A stretch of DNA of 32,408 bases from the NCBI GenBank assembly GCA_030535605.1, contig JAUNRQ010000026.1, positions 1-32,408 of the forward strand, given 5' to 3'. The position numbers were made by a program, and so were the translations under genes. The DNA is from Pseudoxanthomonas suwonensis (GTDB lineage Bacteria; Pseudomonadota; Gammaproteobacteria; Xanthomonadales; Xanthomonadaceae). The notes beneath the pieces are model-generated. The model did not search any database. It was not told the origin of the DNA and saw nothing but the letters and a program-made list of their open reading frames with translations. Of the stretch, positions 24,763 through 32,408 are shown one piece after another (positions within the stretch are counted from its first letter, which is position 1; the number at the start of each line of letters is the position of its first letter).

Positions 24763-27526
24763 CGCCCGCGGCGCTGCGCCGGTCGATGCCGCGCTGGCGC
24801 AGCAGCGTGGCGTAGCGCCGGGTTCCGGGGTGGTTGGCGCCGAACGTCGCGGAATAGGCGGAGAATGCTTCGGCGATGGCCGCCGGGGCGGCATCCGGGT
24901 CATGTTCGGCGGTGAAGTCGGCACGTGCCGCCAACGCGCGCGCCCATAGCGCGCCGCTGGCAGTGCCGGTGGAACGGGCGTCCTCGATGATCCGCGCGAA
25001 CAGCGCTCCGGCTTCGTCGATCCGGCCCATGCGTGCCATCGCGTCCGCGCGCAGGACCTGCGCCATCGCAAGGCGCCGCGGATCGGAAAATTCAGCACCG
25101 GCGTAGATGGCCAGGGCCTTGTCGGCCAGCGACAGCGCGTCGCCGGGTCGGCCTTGGTCGAGCCGCAACAGCGCCTGCTGGACGATGCAGTGTCCCACCT
25201 GCGGATGCGCCGGTCCCAGCAGCCGACTGCGCAGCGCCACCGACTCGTCCAGCAACCGTTCCGCGTCGGCAAATCGACCGAGTCGCCGATGCAGGCTGCC
25301 GAGGTTGTTGGTGGCGATCGCATAGCGCATGTCCTCCTTCCCGAACAACTCCCCCGCCAGTTCCCGGGCACCGGCCATGAAAGGCTCGGCCTGCTCGATG
25401 CGTTCGTTGAGCTCCAGCGCCAGCGCCAGGTTGTTGTATGTGCCGGCCCGCATCGGCGTGCGGCCTTGTGGGTCGATGCTGTCCTGGATGCGCAGGGACT
25501 CGCGCAGTGCTGCTTCGGCCTCGTCAAGCTGGCCAACGTGCACCAGCGTCAGCCCGGTGGTGATAAGGATGGCGGCGCGTCCCGAATGCAGCGGTGCGTA
25601 GACCTGATCGGCCAGCCCCTGCGCGCGCGTGGCCTGGGCGCGCGCTTCGTCCAGGTCCCCGCGGCTCAGTGCCAGCGCGGCCAGCAGGTTATGCACCGGT
25701 ATCCGTTCGGTGGGCGGCAACCGGTCGGCGGCGCGCAACGCCAGTGCCTCGCGCAGCAGTGCGTCAAGGCGCTCCTCTTCTCCGGCCATTGCCGCATCCA
25801 AGGCATTGCCGTGTGCGTACAGATACTGGAACAGGGCATCGTCAGGCACCTTGCGGTCCCGCGCGAGGGCCAGTGCGGCGCCGGTGCGATCGATCGCCGC
25901 CCGGCCCTGGCCACTTGCGGCCAGGGCCGCCCCCAGTCCGTGCATCAACTGGCCGTGGACCGGACCGGGCACCTGTCCGGTCGACGCCAGCAGCGCGGCT
26001 GCCGCGTCGAACTCGGCCAATGCTTCGGCCGGGCGGTCCTGGTCGATGCGCAACAGGCCCACGAACCTCCGTGCGTCCACTTCCATGGCAGTGTCGCCGC
26101 TGGAGCGCGCCAGTTGCAGGGCTTCTTCCAGCAACGGGGCCGCCGCATCCACCGCGTCGATTTGCAGGTGCAACTTGCCCAGCAGGAGCAGCATCTCGGT
26201 ACGCAACTGCGGGTTGTCGGTGAAGGTGGTGCGGATCTGATGCGTGCCCTGGTCCAGCAGCTCGCGGGCAGTGATGACCCGCCCTTGGGCGACGTCCGGG
26301 TCACTGGCTTCGAACAACGCGACCATGAAGTTGCGCGCGGCCAAGGCCCGCTCCGCGGCGAACCTGGCCTCGCGGGCTTGCCACAAGGTCGCGGTGAGGC
26401 CGGCGGCCAGGCTGGCGACCAGCAGCGTGGCGGCGGCCAACCCGACCTTGTTGCGACCGGCGAACTTGCGCAACCGATACCCCAGCCGCGGCTTCTGCGC
26501 CAGCACCGGGCGACCGGCGAGCCAGCGGCGCAGGTCATCGGCCAGGGCATCGACGCTGGCATAGCGCTGCGCCGGGTCTTCGGCCAGGGCCTTCAGCAGC
26601 ACCCGGTCAAGGTCGTTCTTCAAGGGCGAATAGTGATGGTGGTACGCATGGCCGGCCTCACGCACCAGCAGTGAAGGCCGGGTGCCTAGGCTGCGCTCCC
26701 CGTCCGCGGGCACCTGCCCGGTGAGCAGCCGGTGCAGCAACGCCCCGAGGCCGTAGATGTCGATGGCCGTGCTCGGCGGCGCGCCGGCGCTCTGCTCCGG
26801 CGCGGCATAGCCCGGAGTCAACGCGCGCCAGCGGGTGCGCGTGGGTTCATCCCGGGTGTCGGTGAACTGGGCGATGCCGAAATCCAGCAGGCGCACGTGG
26901 CCGCCGGCTTCCACCAGCACGTTGGACGGCTTCAGGTCGCGATGCACCACCAGATTGCGGTGGGCACTGGCGACGGCGTCACAGACCTGCAGGCCGAGGC
27001 TGACGATGGCGCGGGTATCGAGATCGCCGTGCTCGCAGAAGCGGTCGATGCGCTCGCCCTGGACCAGCGGCATCGCCATCCAGCAGGTGCCGTCGGCGGC
27101 CACGCCGCAGTCGATCAACGGGGTGATGTTGGGATGGTTGAGACGGGCGAGGATCGCCGCCTCGCGCTGGAAGCGTTCGCGGCCGACGTTGCCCAGCGAG
27201 GCCAGGGTGAGGATCTTCACCGCGGCCTGCTGCGTGGCCTGGCCTTGCTCGCGGCTGGCCAGCCAGACCACGGCCATGCCGCCACGGCCCAGCTCGCGGT
27301 GCAGGGTCCAGTCGCCCAGCCGGCATCCGACCAGGCCCTCCCCCGGCGGATCCAGCGCGCTGTCGGGCTTGCGGTGCGCATCGATCATCCGTTGCAGGCG
27401 CTGGCGCACCGGCTCGGCCAGCGTCAATCCCGCCAGCCACGCATCGCGCCGGTCTTCCGGCAGGTCCAGCCAGGTGTCGAAGGCTTTGTCGGCGGCCTGC
27501 CAATGGTCGAGATGCTCCGGGATCAT
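24740..27526 (-). CDS. Membrane Ser/Thr protein kinase with TPR-like C-terminal region
   Basis: A 928-residue Hanks-type kinase. After a short helical N-terminus the kinase domain (about residues 73-340) shows [13 protein letters not shown] (Gly loop), AAVKIL (Lys104), [13 protein letters not shown] (Asp197), LLDFGIAQ (Asp215) and GYAAPEQ; all catalytic residues are present. One membrane helix follows (about 360-382), then some 540 residues of helical repeats with TPR-like steps ([60 protein letters not shown]), on the far side of the membrane. ATG 27526 fits the family start; the frame is open much further upstream but not coding. In related bacteria such kinases usually follow an ECF sigma gene, absent here. 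Substrate unknown. Confidence 0.93.
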   Translation of the reverse strand: MIPEHLDHWQAADKAFDTWLDLPEDRRDAWLAGLTLAEPVRQRLQRMIDAHRKPDSALDPPGEGLVGCRLGDWTLHRELGRGGMAVVWLASREQGQATQQAAVKILTLASLGNVGRERFQREAAILARLNHPNITPLIDCGVAADGTCWMAMPLVQGERIDRFCEHGDLDTRAIVSLGLQVCDAVASAHRNLVVHRDLKPSNVLVEAGGHVRLLDFGIAQFTDTRDEPTRTRWRALTPGYAAPEQSAGAPPSTAIDIYGLGALLHRLLTGQVPADGERSLGTRPSLLVREAGHAYHHHYSPLKNDLDRVLLKALAEDPAQRYASVDALADDLRRWLAGRPVLAQKPRLGYRLRKFAGRNKVGLAAATLLVASLAAGLTATLWQAREARFAAERALAARNFMVALFEASDPDVAQGRVITARELLDQGTHQIRTTFTDNPQLRTEMLLLLGKLHLQIDAVDAAAPLLEEALQLARSSGDTAMEVDARRFVGLLRIDQDRPAEALAEFDAAAALLASTGQVPGPVHGQLMHGLGAALAASGQGRAAIDRTGAALALARDRKVPDDALFQYLYAHGNALDAAMAGEEERLDALLREALALRAADRLPPTERIPVHNLLAALALSRGDLDEARAQATRAQGLADQVYAPLHSGRAAILITTGLTLVHVGQLDEAEAALRESLRIQDSIDPQGRTPMRAGTYNNLALALELNERIEQAEPFMAGARELAGELFGKEDMRYAIATNNLGSLHRRLGRFADAERLLDESVALRSRLLGPAHPQVGHCIVQQALLRLDQGRPGDALSLADKALAIYAGAEFSDPRRLAMAQVLRADAMARMGRIDEAGALFARIIEDARSTGTASGALWARALAARADFTAEHDPDAAPAAIAEAFSAYSATFGANHPGTRRYATLLRQRGIDRRSAAGVRSATVP

Positions 27527-27657
27527 GGCCGGCGACCGCGCCCGCGGGCGCTGCTGGCGGAGGCATCGAACGGTGCGTGCCGTGTGCTTGCCGGTTGTCC
27601 GTGGCGGCCGTTCGGCCCCTGCGGCATTCGGTTGTGCGTCGGCATGGTCCTGGCCAT
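27523..27657 (-). CDS. Possible 44-residue leader ORF overlapping kinase start
   Basis: An ORF whose TGA overlaps the kinase ATG (ATGA), starting MARTMPTHNRMPQGPNGRHG and ending in a basic SARGRGRRP tail. The overlap would allow coupling, and the purine-rich GGAGCGAACACC precedes its ATG. Against it: no recognised family, composition close to what GC-rich noncoding DNA would give, and no way here to test conservation. It could be a coupled leader peptide or chance. Directly upstream are the GGGGAC direct repeats at 27690-27705. Confidence 0.3.
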   Translation of the reverse strand: MARTMPTHNRMPQGPNGRHGQPASTRHAPFDASASSARGRGRRP

Positions 27658-27980
27658 GGTGTTCGCTCCACTGCTGTGACGCGGCTGCGGTCCCCGAAAG
27701 TCCCCGCATTGGCGCTGGCTTGCATCCCCGTCGCCAGCTGCTGGCCAGCGGTCCCCCCGACGAATCATGCCCGTTCGCCGGTGCGAGCGTCTGAATGCGT
27801 CGGGCATCCGCCTGGCCAACGGCTTCGGTTGCGGGTGCTGAGAAACAAGGTGGACCGGCAAGCGCCGTCCTGCGCTTGCCGGTCCGTTCGCCAGGTCCCG
27901 GTCTGGCATTGCCGGATCGGGGCTCCACACCCGATCCGAAGTCCAGCCGTCCCTGGCTGTCCCCAACGCTGGGGTGGCGC
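27658..27980. other. Intergenic region between adhesin and kinase genes
   Basis: About 320 nt with no convincing gene in any frame; long frames here are extensions of neighbours. On the minus strand, from the adhesin stop, it holds the 14-bp hairpin at 27852-27885, a GGGGGGACCG motif (27749-27758, also found before the adhesin operon at 32298-32307), and two GGGGAC copies 10 nt apart (27690-27695 and 27700-27705). I do not see remnants of an ECF sigma factor gene. Confidence 0.6.
27852..27885 (-). terminator. Hairpin terminator after adhesin operon
   Basis: Perfect 14-bp arms GGACCGGCAAGCGC / GCGCTTGCCGGTCC with a 6-nt loop, about 95 nt after the stop of the second adhesin gene. On the minus strand it is followed by ACCTTGTTTC, a weak T-rich tract. 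It separates the adhesin transcript from the kinase gene. Confidence 0.75.
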
Positions 27981-30101
27981 TTACATCGTGAAGCCGTAGC
28001 CGATGCCGATGGAGCGCTCCTCGCCGCTGATGGCACCACCGATCGAGAACGAGCCGCGACCCAGGCGGCGGCCGTAGCCGACCGACAGGCTGCGCTCGCC
28101 GCCCATGAAGCCGATGCCCATGGCGATGCGGCCGCGGTCGGTGCGGCCACCGGCGGCGTTGACGGCCATGTTGAGCATGGCCGTGTTCATCGAACCGATG
28201 CGGTTGAGCTTGCGGTGCTGTTCGCCCAAGCGCGTGTCGATCCCATCCATGCGGCTTTCCAGCGAATCCATGCGCCGTCCCAGTTCCTCGATGTTGAAGC
28301 CGATCAACTGGCGGATCGCGGCATCGGTGTACTGGTTGGCCGCCGACAGGGTGGCGGCGTGGCCGCTTTCGATGTCGCCGCGCACCACGTCCTCGCGGGC
28401 GTCGGTGTGGGCGTTGGCGGCGGTCAGGGTCTCGGCGTCGCCGTCGGCCGACACCGCGGTGGCGATCGTGCGCACCTGGTCGGCTTCCAGCCCACCGCCG
28501 GCTTCACCGGCCGGACCACGCGGGCCTTGCGGCCCCTGCGGGCCGGCGAGCGAGGCCTGCCATTGGGCTTCGTCGCCCTGGAAACCGTTGGCGATAGCCA
28601 CCTCGTAGGCACTGGCACCATCGGCACCACGCGGACCGGGGCCACCGGGCGTGGCTTCCAGCGTGGTGATGCGGCCATCCAGCGCCGCCAGCGGGGCCTC
28701 CAGCGCGGCGAAGGCATCGCCGATGGTGCCGTAGGCTTGGCCGTCGATGGTGTAGGACGGCGCGGTCCAGACGCCGGCAGCGAAGCTGGCGCCGCCACCG
28801 AAGAATCCGGCCAGGCCGCCGCCGAAGGCCTCGAGCTGGGACATGTTGATGGCATCGGTTCCGGCCAGGCCGGCGGCAACACGCACCAGCCGCCGCAACG
28901 GCCGGGAATCGGCGCCGAAGGACACGGTGTCGGCCTGCTCGGCCACCGATTCGGCACCGATCGCGACCGCGTTGGTGGCATCGACCAGTATCCGCGCACC
29001 CGCACCCAGCGCCGTGCCACCGGTGCTGGTAGAGACCAGGCTGGCATCGCCGGCCGCCTCCACGCCCCACTGGCTGCGGCCGATCATCACCGCATCATGG
29101 CCCTTGGCGTTGGCCTGATAGCCCACCGACACCGCCTGCGCCCCGTCCACGGTCGAGTGCTGGCCCAAGCCCAGGCTGTGCTCGCCGCGGACGGTCTGAT
29201 CGCTGCCAAGCGCCACCGAACGGATGCCGCTTGTGCGGTTGTTACGGCCCACGGCGACCGAGGCTTCGGCGAAAGCCTCATTGCTGTTGCCGACGGCGAC
29301 GGCTCGGCGGGCCTGAGCGTCGTTGGCACGACCGGCAGCGATGGCCCTGGGGGCGCGAGCGCGGCTGTGGTAGCCCAATGCGATGGCATGGTCGGCGAGC
29401 GGGTCGCTCGCGGACGTGGTCGTCGTCCTCGCGGTGCTGCCCATGGCGATGGCGCCCAGCCCGACCGCTCTGCTGGACTCGCCAATGGCGACCGCGTTTT
29501 GCCCTTCAGCGATGTTGGTGTGGCCAAAGGCCATTGCGCCCTGGCCGCCGCGTGCCGTGTTCTGCCAGCCGAAGGCCTGCGCGCGGTCGCTCTCGGCCCG
29601 GTTGCTGGTGCCGACGGCGATGGCGCTGGCGGCGGCGGTGTTGCCACTGCCGAAGGCCATGCCGTTGCCTGCCGCTTCATTGCCGTTGCCCATGGCTGCG
29701 GCGTAGCCGCCGTCGGCGCGGTTGCGGTTGCCGGCGGCTGTCGCCCAAGTTCCCCGGACGTCATTGCGATCGCCGATGGCGCTGCTGAGACCGGCGCGCG
29801 CGGTGTTGCCGAAGCCCAATGCAACGCTGCCGCTGGCGCTGGCATTGTTCTGCTGGCCATAGGCGTTGGAACGCGGCGTGGTGGAGCAGGTGCTGTTGCG
29901 GGTGCCGTGCTCGTTGCCCTGGGTGCGGTCGATGCTGCCGTCCTGGACCCAGGTGTCGGTGGTGGTGTCGAAGCGCCAGCAGGCCGGGCCTGCCGGGTCG
30001 GCCTGCGCGGGCAGGGCCAGCGTCAGGCCGATGGCCAAGGCGATCGGTGCCAGCGCGACCGATGCCCGCGACGGGTGCGGTGCTGCGGTGAGGATTGTCA
30101 T
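27981..30101 (-). CDS. Trimeric autotransporter adhesin with collagen-like segment (downstream paralogue)
   Basis: A 706-residue type Vc surface protein. Signal peptide ends near residue 34 (LALPAQA-DP). The mature N-terminus has Cys41 and Cys72, then YadA-type head repeats of about 14 residues (about 85-395; AIAVGTSNRAES, AVAIGESSRAVG), a neck motif RRLVRVAAGLAGTDAINMSQ (404-423), short stalk, a collagen-like Gly-X-Y block (about 486-533, interrupted by SAYEVAIANGFQGDEAQW), coiled coil (about 590-635) and a C-terminal YadA anchor (about 632-706, ending GIGYGFTM) that forms the outer-membrane barrel. ATG 30101 has GGAG 8 nt upstream; an ATG at 30128 adds nine residues. It lies 30 nt after its paralogue, so the two are co-transcribed. 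Binding target unknown. Confidence 0.92.
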   Translation of the reverse strand: MTILTAAPHPSRASVALAPIALAIGLTLALPAQADPAGPACWRFDTTTDTWVQDGSIDRTQGNEHGTRNSTCSTTPRSNAYGQQNNASASGSVALGFGNTARAGLSSAIGDRNDVRGTWATAAGNRNRADGGYAAAMGNGNEAAGNGMAFGSGNTAAASAIAVGTSNRAESDRAQAFGWQNTARGGQGAMAFGHTNIAEGQNAVAIGESSRAVGLGAIAMGSTARTTTTSASDPLADHAIALGYHSRARAPRAIAAGRANDAQARRAVAVGNSNEAFAEASVAVGRNNRTSGIRSVALGSDQTVRGEHSLGLGQHSTVDGAQAVSVGYQANAKGHDAVMIGRSQWGVEAAGDASLVSTSTGGTALGAGARILVDATNAVAIGAESVAEQADTVSFGADSRPLRRLVRVAAGLAGTDAINMSQLEAFGGGLAGFFGGGASFAAGVWTAPSYTIDGQAYGTIGDAFAALEAPLAALDGRITTLEATPGGPGPRGADGASAYEVAIANGFQGDEAQWQASLAGPQGPQGPRGPAGEAGGGLEADQVRTIATAVSADGDAETLTAANAHTDAREDVVRGDIESGHAATLSAANQYTDAAIRQLIGFNIEELGRRMDSLESRMDGIDTRLGEQHRKLNRIGSMNTAMLNMAVNAAGGRTDRGRIAMGIGFMGGERSLSVGYGRRLGRGSFSIGGAISGEERSIGIGYGFTM

Positions 30102-30131
30102 GTCGAATCTCCGGTAGTAGGCGTGCACGGC

Positions 30132-32204
30132 TTACAGGTCGATGCCGAAGCCCGCACCGGCGGTACGCTCGCCGCTGCCGAAGGCGCCACCCAGGGAGAA
30201 CGAGGCACGGCCGACGCGCCTGCCATAGCCCACAGACAGGCTGCGCTCGCCGCCCTGGAAGCCCACGCCAGCGGCGATGCGGCCATTGCCGGTGCCCATG
30301 TCGGCGGCGTTGATCGCCATGTTCATCATCGCCGTGCCCATCGAGCCGATGCGGCTGATGCGCCGGTCCTGCTGGTGCAGGCGGGTATCGACCCCGGCGA
30401 ACCGGTCCTCCAGTGCGTCCAGGCGCTGGCCGAACTCGTTGAAGTCGACGCCGGTGAGCTTGAGAATGGCGGCATCGGTGTACTGGTTGGCGGCGCTCAG
30501 GGTGGCGGCATTGCCGGTCTGCATTTCCTCGCGCAGCACCTGCTCGCGGGCGTCGGTATGGGCGTTGGCGGCGGTCAGCGTCTGGCCGTCACCGGCAGCC
30601 GAAACCTCGCCGGCGATCGCCCGCACTTCCGCTTCTTCCAGGCCACCACCGGTGCCGGCCGGACCTTGCGGACCGGCGGGGCCACGCGGACCGGCCGGGC
30701 CGACCAGCGAGGACAGCCATTCGGCCTCGGTGCCCTGGAAGCCTTGCGCCACCGCCACCTCGTAGGCGCTGTGCCCGCGCGGGCCGGGGGCACCGCCGGT
30801 ACCACCGCCGGCTTCCAGCGTGGTGACGCGTCCGTCCAGCGCGCCCAGTGCGGTGTCCACCGCGCCGAAGGCATCGCCGACATTGCGATGGGTCTGGCCG
30901 CCGATCACGTAGCTCGGGGCGGTCCAGACGCCGTTCGCATAGGATGCGCCGCCACCGAAGAACGCAACCGCACCGGTGTTGATCGCCTCCAGCTGGGCCA
31001 CGGTGACGGCGTCGGTGGCATCCACGCCCGCCGCCACCCGCACCAGGCGGCGCTGCATGTCGGCGTTGCCGAAGGACACGGTGTCGGCCTGCTCGGCCAC
31101 CGATCCGGCACCGATCGCCGCTGCGTTGGTGGCATCCACCAGCACCTTGGCGGTGGCACCGACGGCGACGCCGCCGGTGGCGGTGTTGCCGCTGGCACCC
31201 GCCGCCAGTACCTCGGCGCCGCGGCCGATGGCGATGGCGTCGTAGCCGTCGGCCTTGGCACCCAGGCCGGCCGCCAGGCTGCGTTCGCCCGAGGCGACCG
31301 CGTCGATGCCGATGGCGGTGGCATTTTCGGCGCTGGCGCTGCTGCCGATGCCCGCCGACACGCTGCCCGCGCCGCTGCTCGAAGTACCATTGCCGATGGC
31401 CACGCTCATGGAGCCACTGGCGTTGGCCTGGTTGCCGATGGCCGCCGCGTTGCTGCCTTCTGCAATGGCGTTCTCACCCAGGGCCAGACTGTTGTTCCCC
31501 TTGGATTGGGCGGCATAACCCACCGCGGTCGACTGGCCGCCTTCGGCGATGCTTCTCACGCCGAATGCGCTGGCAGAACCGCCGCTGGCGGTGTTTGTGT
31601 GGCCGAAGGCCATTGCGCCGGAGCCGCTCACCGTGTTGTCGACGCCGAACGCGACCGACACCGGACCCGAGGCGGTGTTGCCGCGACCGAAGGCTTGGGC
31701 GCTTTGCTCACTGGCGGTGTTCTGGAAACCCACGGCATTGCCGCCAGAGCCGGAAGCCGTATTGCTCCTGCCGATGGCGCTGCTGTGCAGTCCGCTGGCG
31801 ACATTGGACGTGCCGAGCGCGGACGAATACAGGCCGGAGGCTTCGTTCTCGAAGCCAATCGCCGTGGCCCAGCGTTCTCTGGCGATGTTGCTGTAACCGA
31901 TGGCGACACTGCCATCGGCACGGGCTTGGTTGGCGTGGCCCATTGCGGTGCTTTGCGCGCCGCTGGCATTGTTGCGCTCGCCGTAGGCATTGGCGTCGGC
32001 AGCGCAGGTGCTGTTGCTGGTGCCGTGCTCGTTGCCCAGGGTGTTGTCGGCTGTTGCCACCTGCGACCAGGTTTCGGTGGTGGCGTCGTACACCCAGCAT
32101 GACGGGCCTGTGGGGTCGGCCTGGGCGGGCAGGGACAGCGCCAGGCCGATCGCCAGGGCAATCGGCGCCAGCACGGGCGCGTGGGTCAGGGAAGGCGACT
32201 TCAT
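30132..32204 (-). CDS. Trimeric autotransporter adhesin with collagen-like segment (upstream paralogue)
   Basis: A 690-residue paralogue of the next gene with the same architecture: signal peptide ending LSLPAQA-DP (about residue 29), Cys36 and Cys67 with the same 31-residue spacing, a longer and more regular run of head repeats (SALGTSNVASG, SSAIGRSNTASG, AVGFQNTASEQ), neck RRLVRVAAGVDATDAVTVAQ, collagen-like block with SAYEVAVAQGFQGTEAEWLS and GPAGPRGPAGPQGPAG, coiled coil and YadA anchor (about 616-690). I chose ATG 32204 (MKSPSLTH) with GGAGAG upstream; an ATG at 32279 would put 25 hydrophilic residues before the signal peptide. It is first in the two-gene unit. Surface exposure and trimerisation are family knowledge; host or surface ligand is unknown. 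Confidence 0.92.
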   Translation of the reverse strand: MKSPSLTHAPVLAPIALAIGLALSLPAQADPTGPSCWVYDATTETWSQVATADNTLGNEHGTSNSTCAADANAYGERNNASGAQSTAMGHANQARADGSVAIGYSNIARERWATAIGFENEASGLYSSALGTSNVASGLHSSAIGRSNTASGSGGNAVGFQNTASEQSAQAFGRGNTASGPVSVAFGVDNTVSGSGAMAFGHTNTASGGSASAFGVRSIAEGGQSTAVGYAAQSKGNNSLALGENAIAEGSNAAAIGNQANASGSMSVAIGNGTSSSGAGSVSAGIGSSASAENATAIGIDAVASGERSLAAGLGAKADGYDAIAIGRGAEVLAAGASGNTATGGVAVGATAKVLVDATNAAAIGAGSVAEQADTVSFGNADMQRRLVRVAAGVDATDAVTVAQLEAINTGAVAFFGGGASYANGVWTAPSYVIGGQTHRNVGDAFGAVDTALGALDGRVTTLEAGGGTGGAPGPRGHSAYEVAVAQGFQGTEAEWLSSLVGPAGPRGPAGPQGPAGTGGGLEEAEVRAIAGEVSAAGDGQTLTAANAHTDAREQVLREEMQTGNAATLSAANQYTDAAILKLTGVDFNEFGQRLDALEDRFAGVDTRLHQQDRRISRIGSMGTAMMNMAINAADMGTGNGRIAAGVGFQGGERSLSVGYGRRVGRASFSLGGAFGSGERTAGAGFGIDL

Positions 32205-32408
32205 GGGGAATCTCTCCGAATGTGTTTTTGCAAGGGTCTGCCGGCGGGGGGATCCCGGCAGCGGGACAGTCCGGGCCATGCCATGCGTTCAGCGTCCCGG
32301 TCCCCCCATCCACGCAAACGGGGAGCGGAAACTGACAGTCGGAGAGAAAAAAGTGGTTCTTCTCCCAACTGAGGGAGTGGCCCACGACCGACCCGGTAAG
32401 TTTGTCGT
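32205..32408. other. Region upstream of adhesin operon
   Basis: About 200 nt to the window edge. It must hold the adhesin promoter, but I see no near-consensus -35/-10 pair. It contains GGGGGGACCG (minus strand, 32298-32307) 94 nt before the start codon and an A/T-rich patch with a six-T run (minus strand) near 32347-32352. Confidence 0.4.

Noticed and set aside
27527..28150. N-terminal extension of the kinase to 28150
   Set aside because: The extension crosses the adhesin gene in the wrong frame and the terminator hairpin; the kinase family start fits ATG 27526.
28900..32000. Tandem repeats that might be a CRISPR or satellite array
   Set aside because: The periodicity (about 42 nt) is that of 14-residue YadA head repeats within open reading frames, with no spacer/repeat structure.
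27795..32102. A 1435-codon plus-strand open frame opposite both adhesin genes
   Set aside because: It is antisense to the repetitive head regions; the product is Gly/Ala/Val/His-rich without domains, and the minus-strand genes have signal peptides, YadA repeats and anchors.
32330..32370. Terminator-like CTCCC/GGGAG hairpin with T-rich tract near the right edge
   Set aside because: The stem is only 5 bp and the T run is about 12 nt away; the window ends before the neighbouring gene can be seen.

Overview
The window is GC-rich chromosomal DNA, most likely from a gammaproteobacterium of the Xanthomonadaceae/Lysobacteraceae (Lysobacter, Luteimonas or Xanthomonas relatives). This is inferred from the mreBCD-mrdA-rodA-SPOR cluster, a Xanthomonas-type tryptophan 2,3-dioxygenase, a branched-chain 2-oxoacid dehydrogenase operon of the kind that supplies iso-fatty-acid primers, a long-form TrpS, and a MarR-hppD-hmgA tyrosine cluster. 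Almost all of the window is coding and is intact apart from a few accessory genes.

Layout. Positions 3-6427 hold the rod-shape/elongasome operon: mreB (5' end cut by the window edge), mreC, mreD, mrdA (PBP2), rodA and a SPOR-like inner-membrane protein. Most junctions are ATGA overlaps or 1-7 nt gaps. tRNA-Thr(UGU) and arginase follow, then an entericidin-like lipoprotein and a CsbD-like protein, each ending in a strong hairpin. A secreted protein of unknown function (minus) diverges from trpS, which is coupled to a small membrane protein. Positions 10.9-12.4 kb are an accessory pocket: a frameshifted brnT toxin with an apparently intact brnA antitoxin, and a lower-GC PLD-like gene lacking an ordinary start codon. 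The bkdA1-bkdA2-bkdB operon (minus, no lpd gene) follows and diverges from tryptophan 2,3-dioxygenase. The latter is coupled to a CbiM-like membrane protein, and AbgT-family and POT-family transporters come next.

Positions 21.5-24.8 kb are the tyrosine catabolism module: a divergent MarR regulator, hppD and hmgA. A perfect palindrome fills the spacer of a near-consensus hppD promoter. Convergent with hmgA, and overlapping it by 23 nt, is a 928-residue membrane Ser/Thr kinase with a TPR-like C-terminal half. Beyond it, on the same strand, lie two tandem paralogous trimeric autotransporter adhesins carrying YadA-type heads, a collagen-like segment and a YadA anchor.

The housekeeping parts work as expected: cell-wall elongation, Arg/Trp/Tyr and branched-chain amino acid catabolism, peptide uptake. 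The most unusual points are the adhesin pair (conserved N-terminal Cys pair, embedded collagen-like module) beside an orphan kinase with unusual upstream repeats, the operator-in-spacer hppD promoter, the decayed brnTA locus, the E2 enzyme with Thr in place of the usual catalytic-motif Asp, and TrpS with a DUF1508/YegP-like tail. I see no CRISPR array, insertion sequence, prophage or rRNA.
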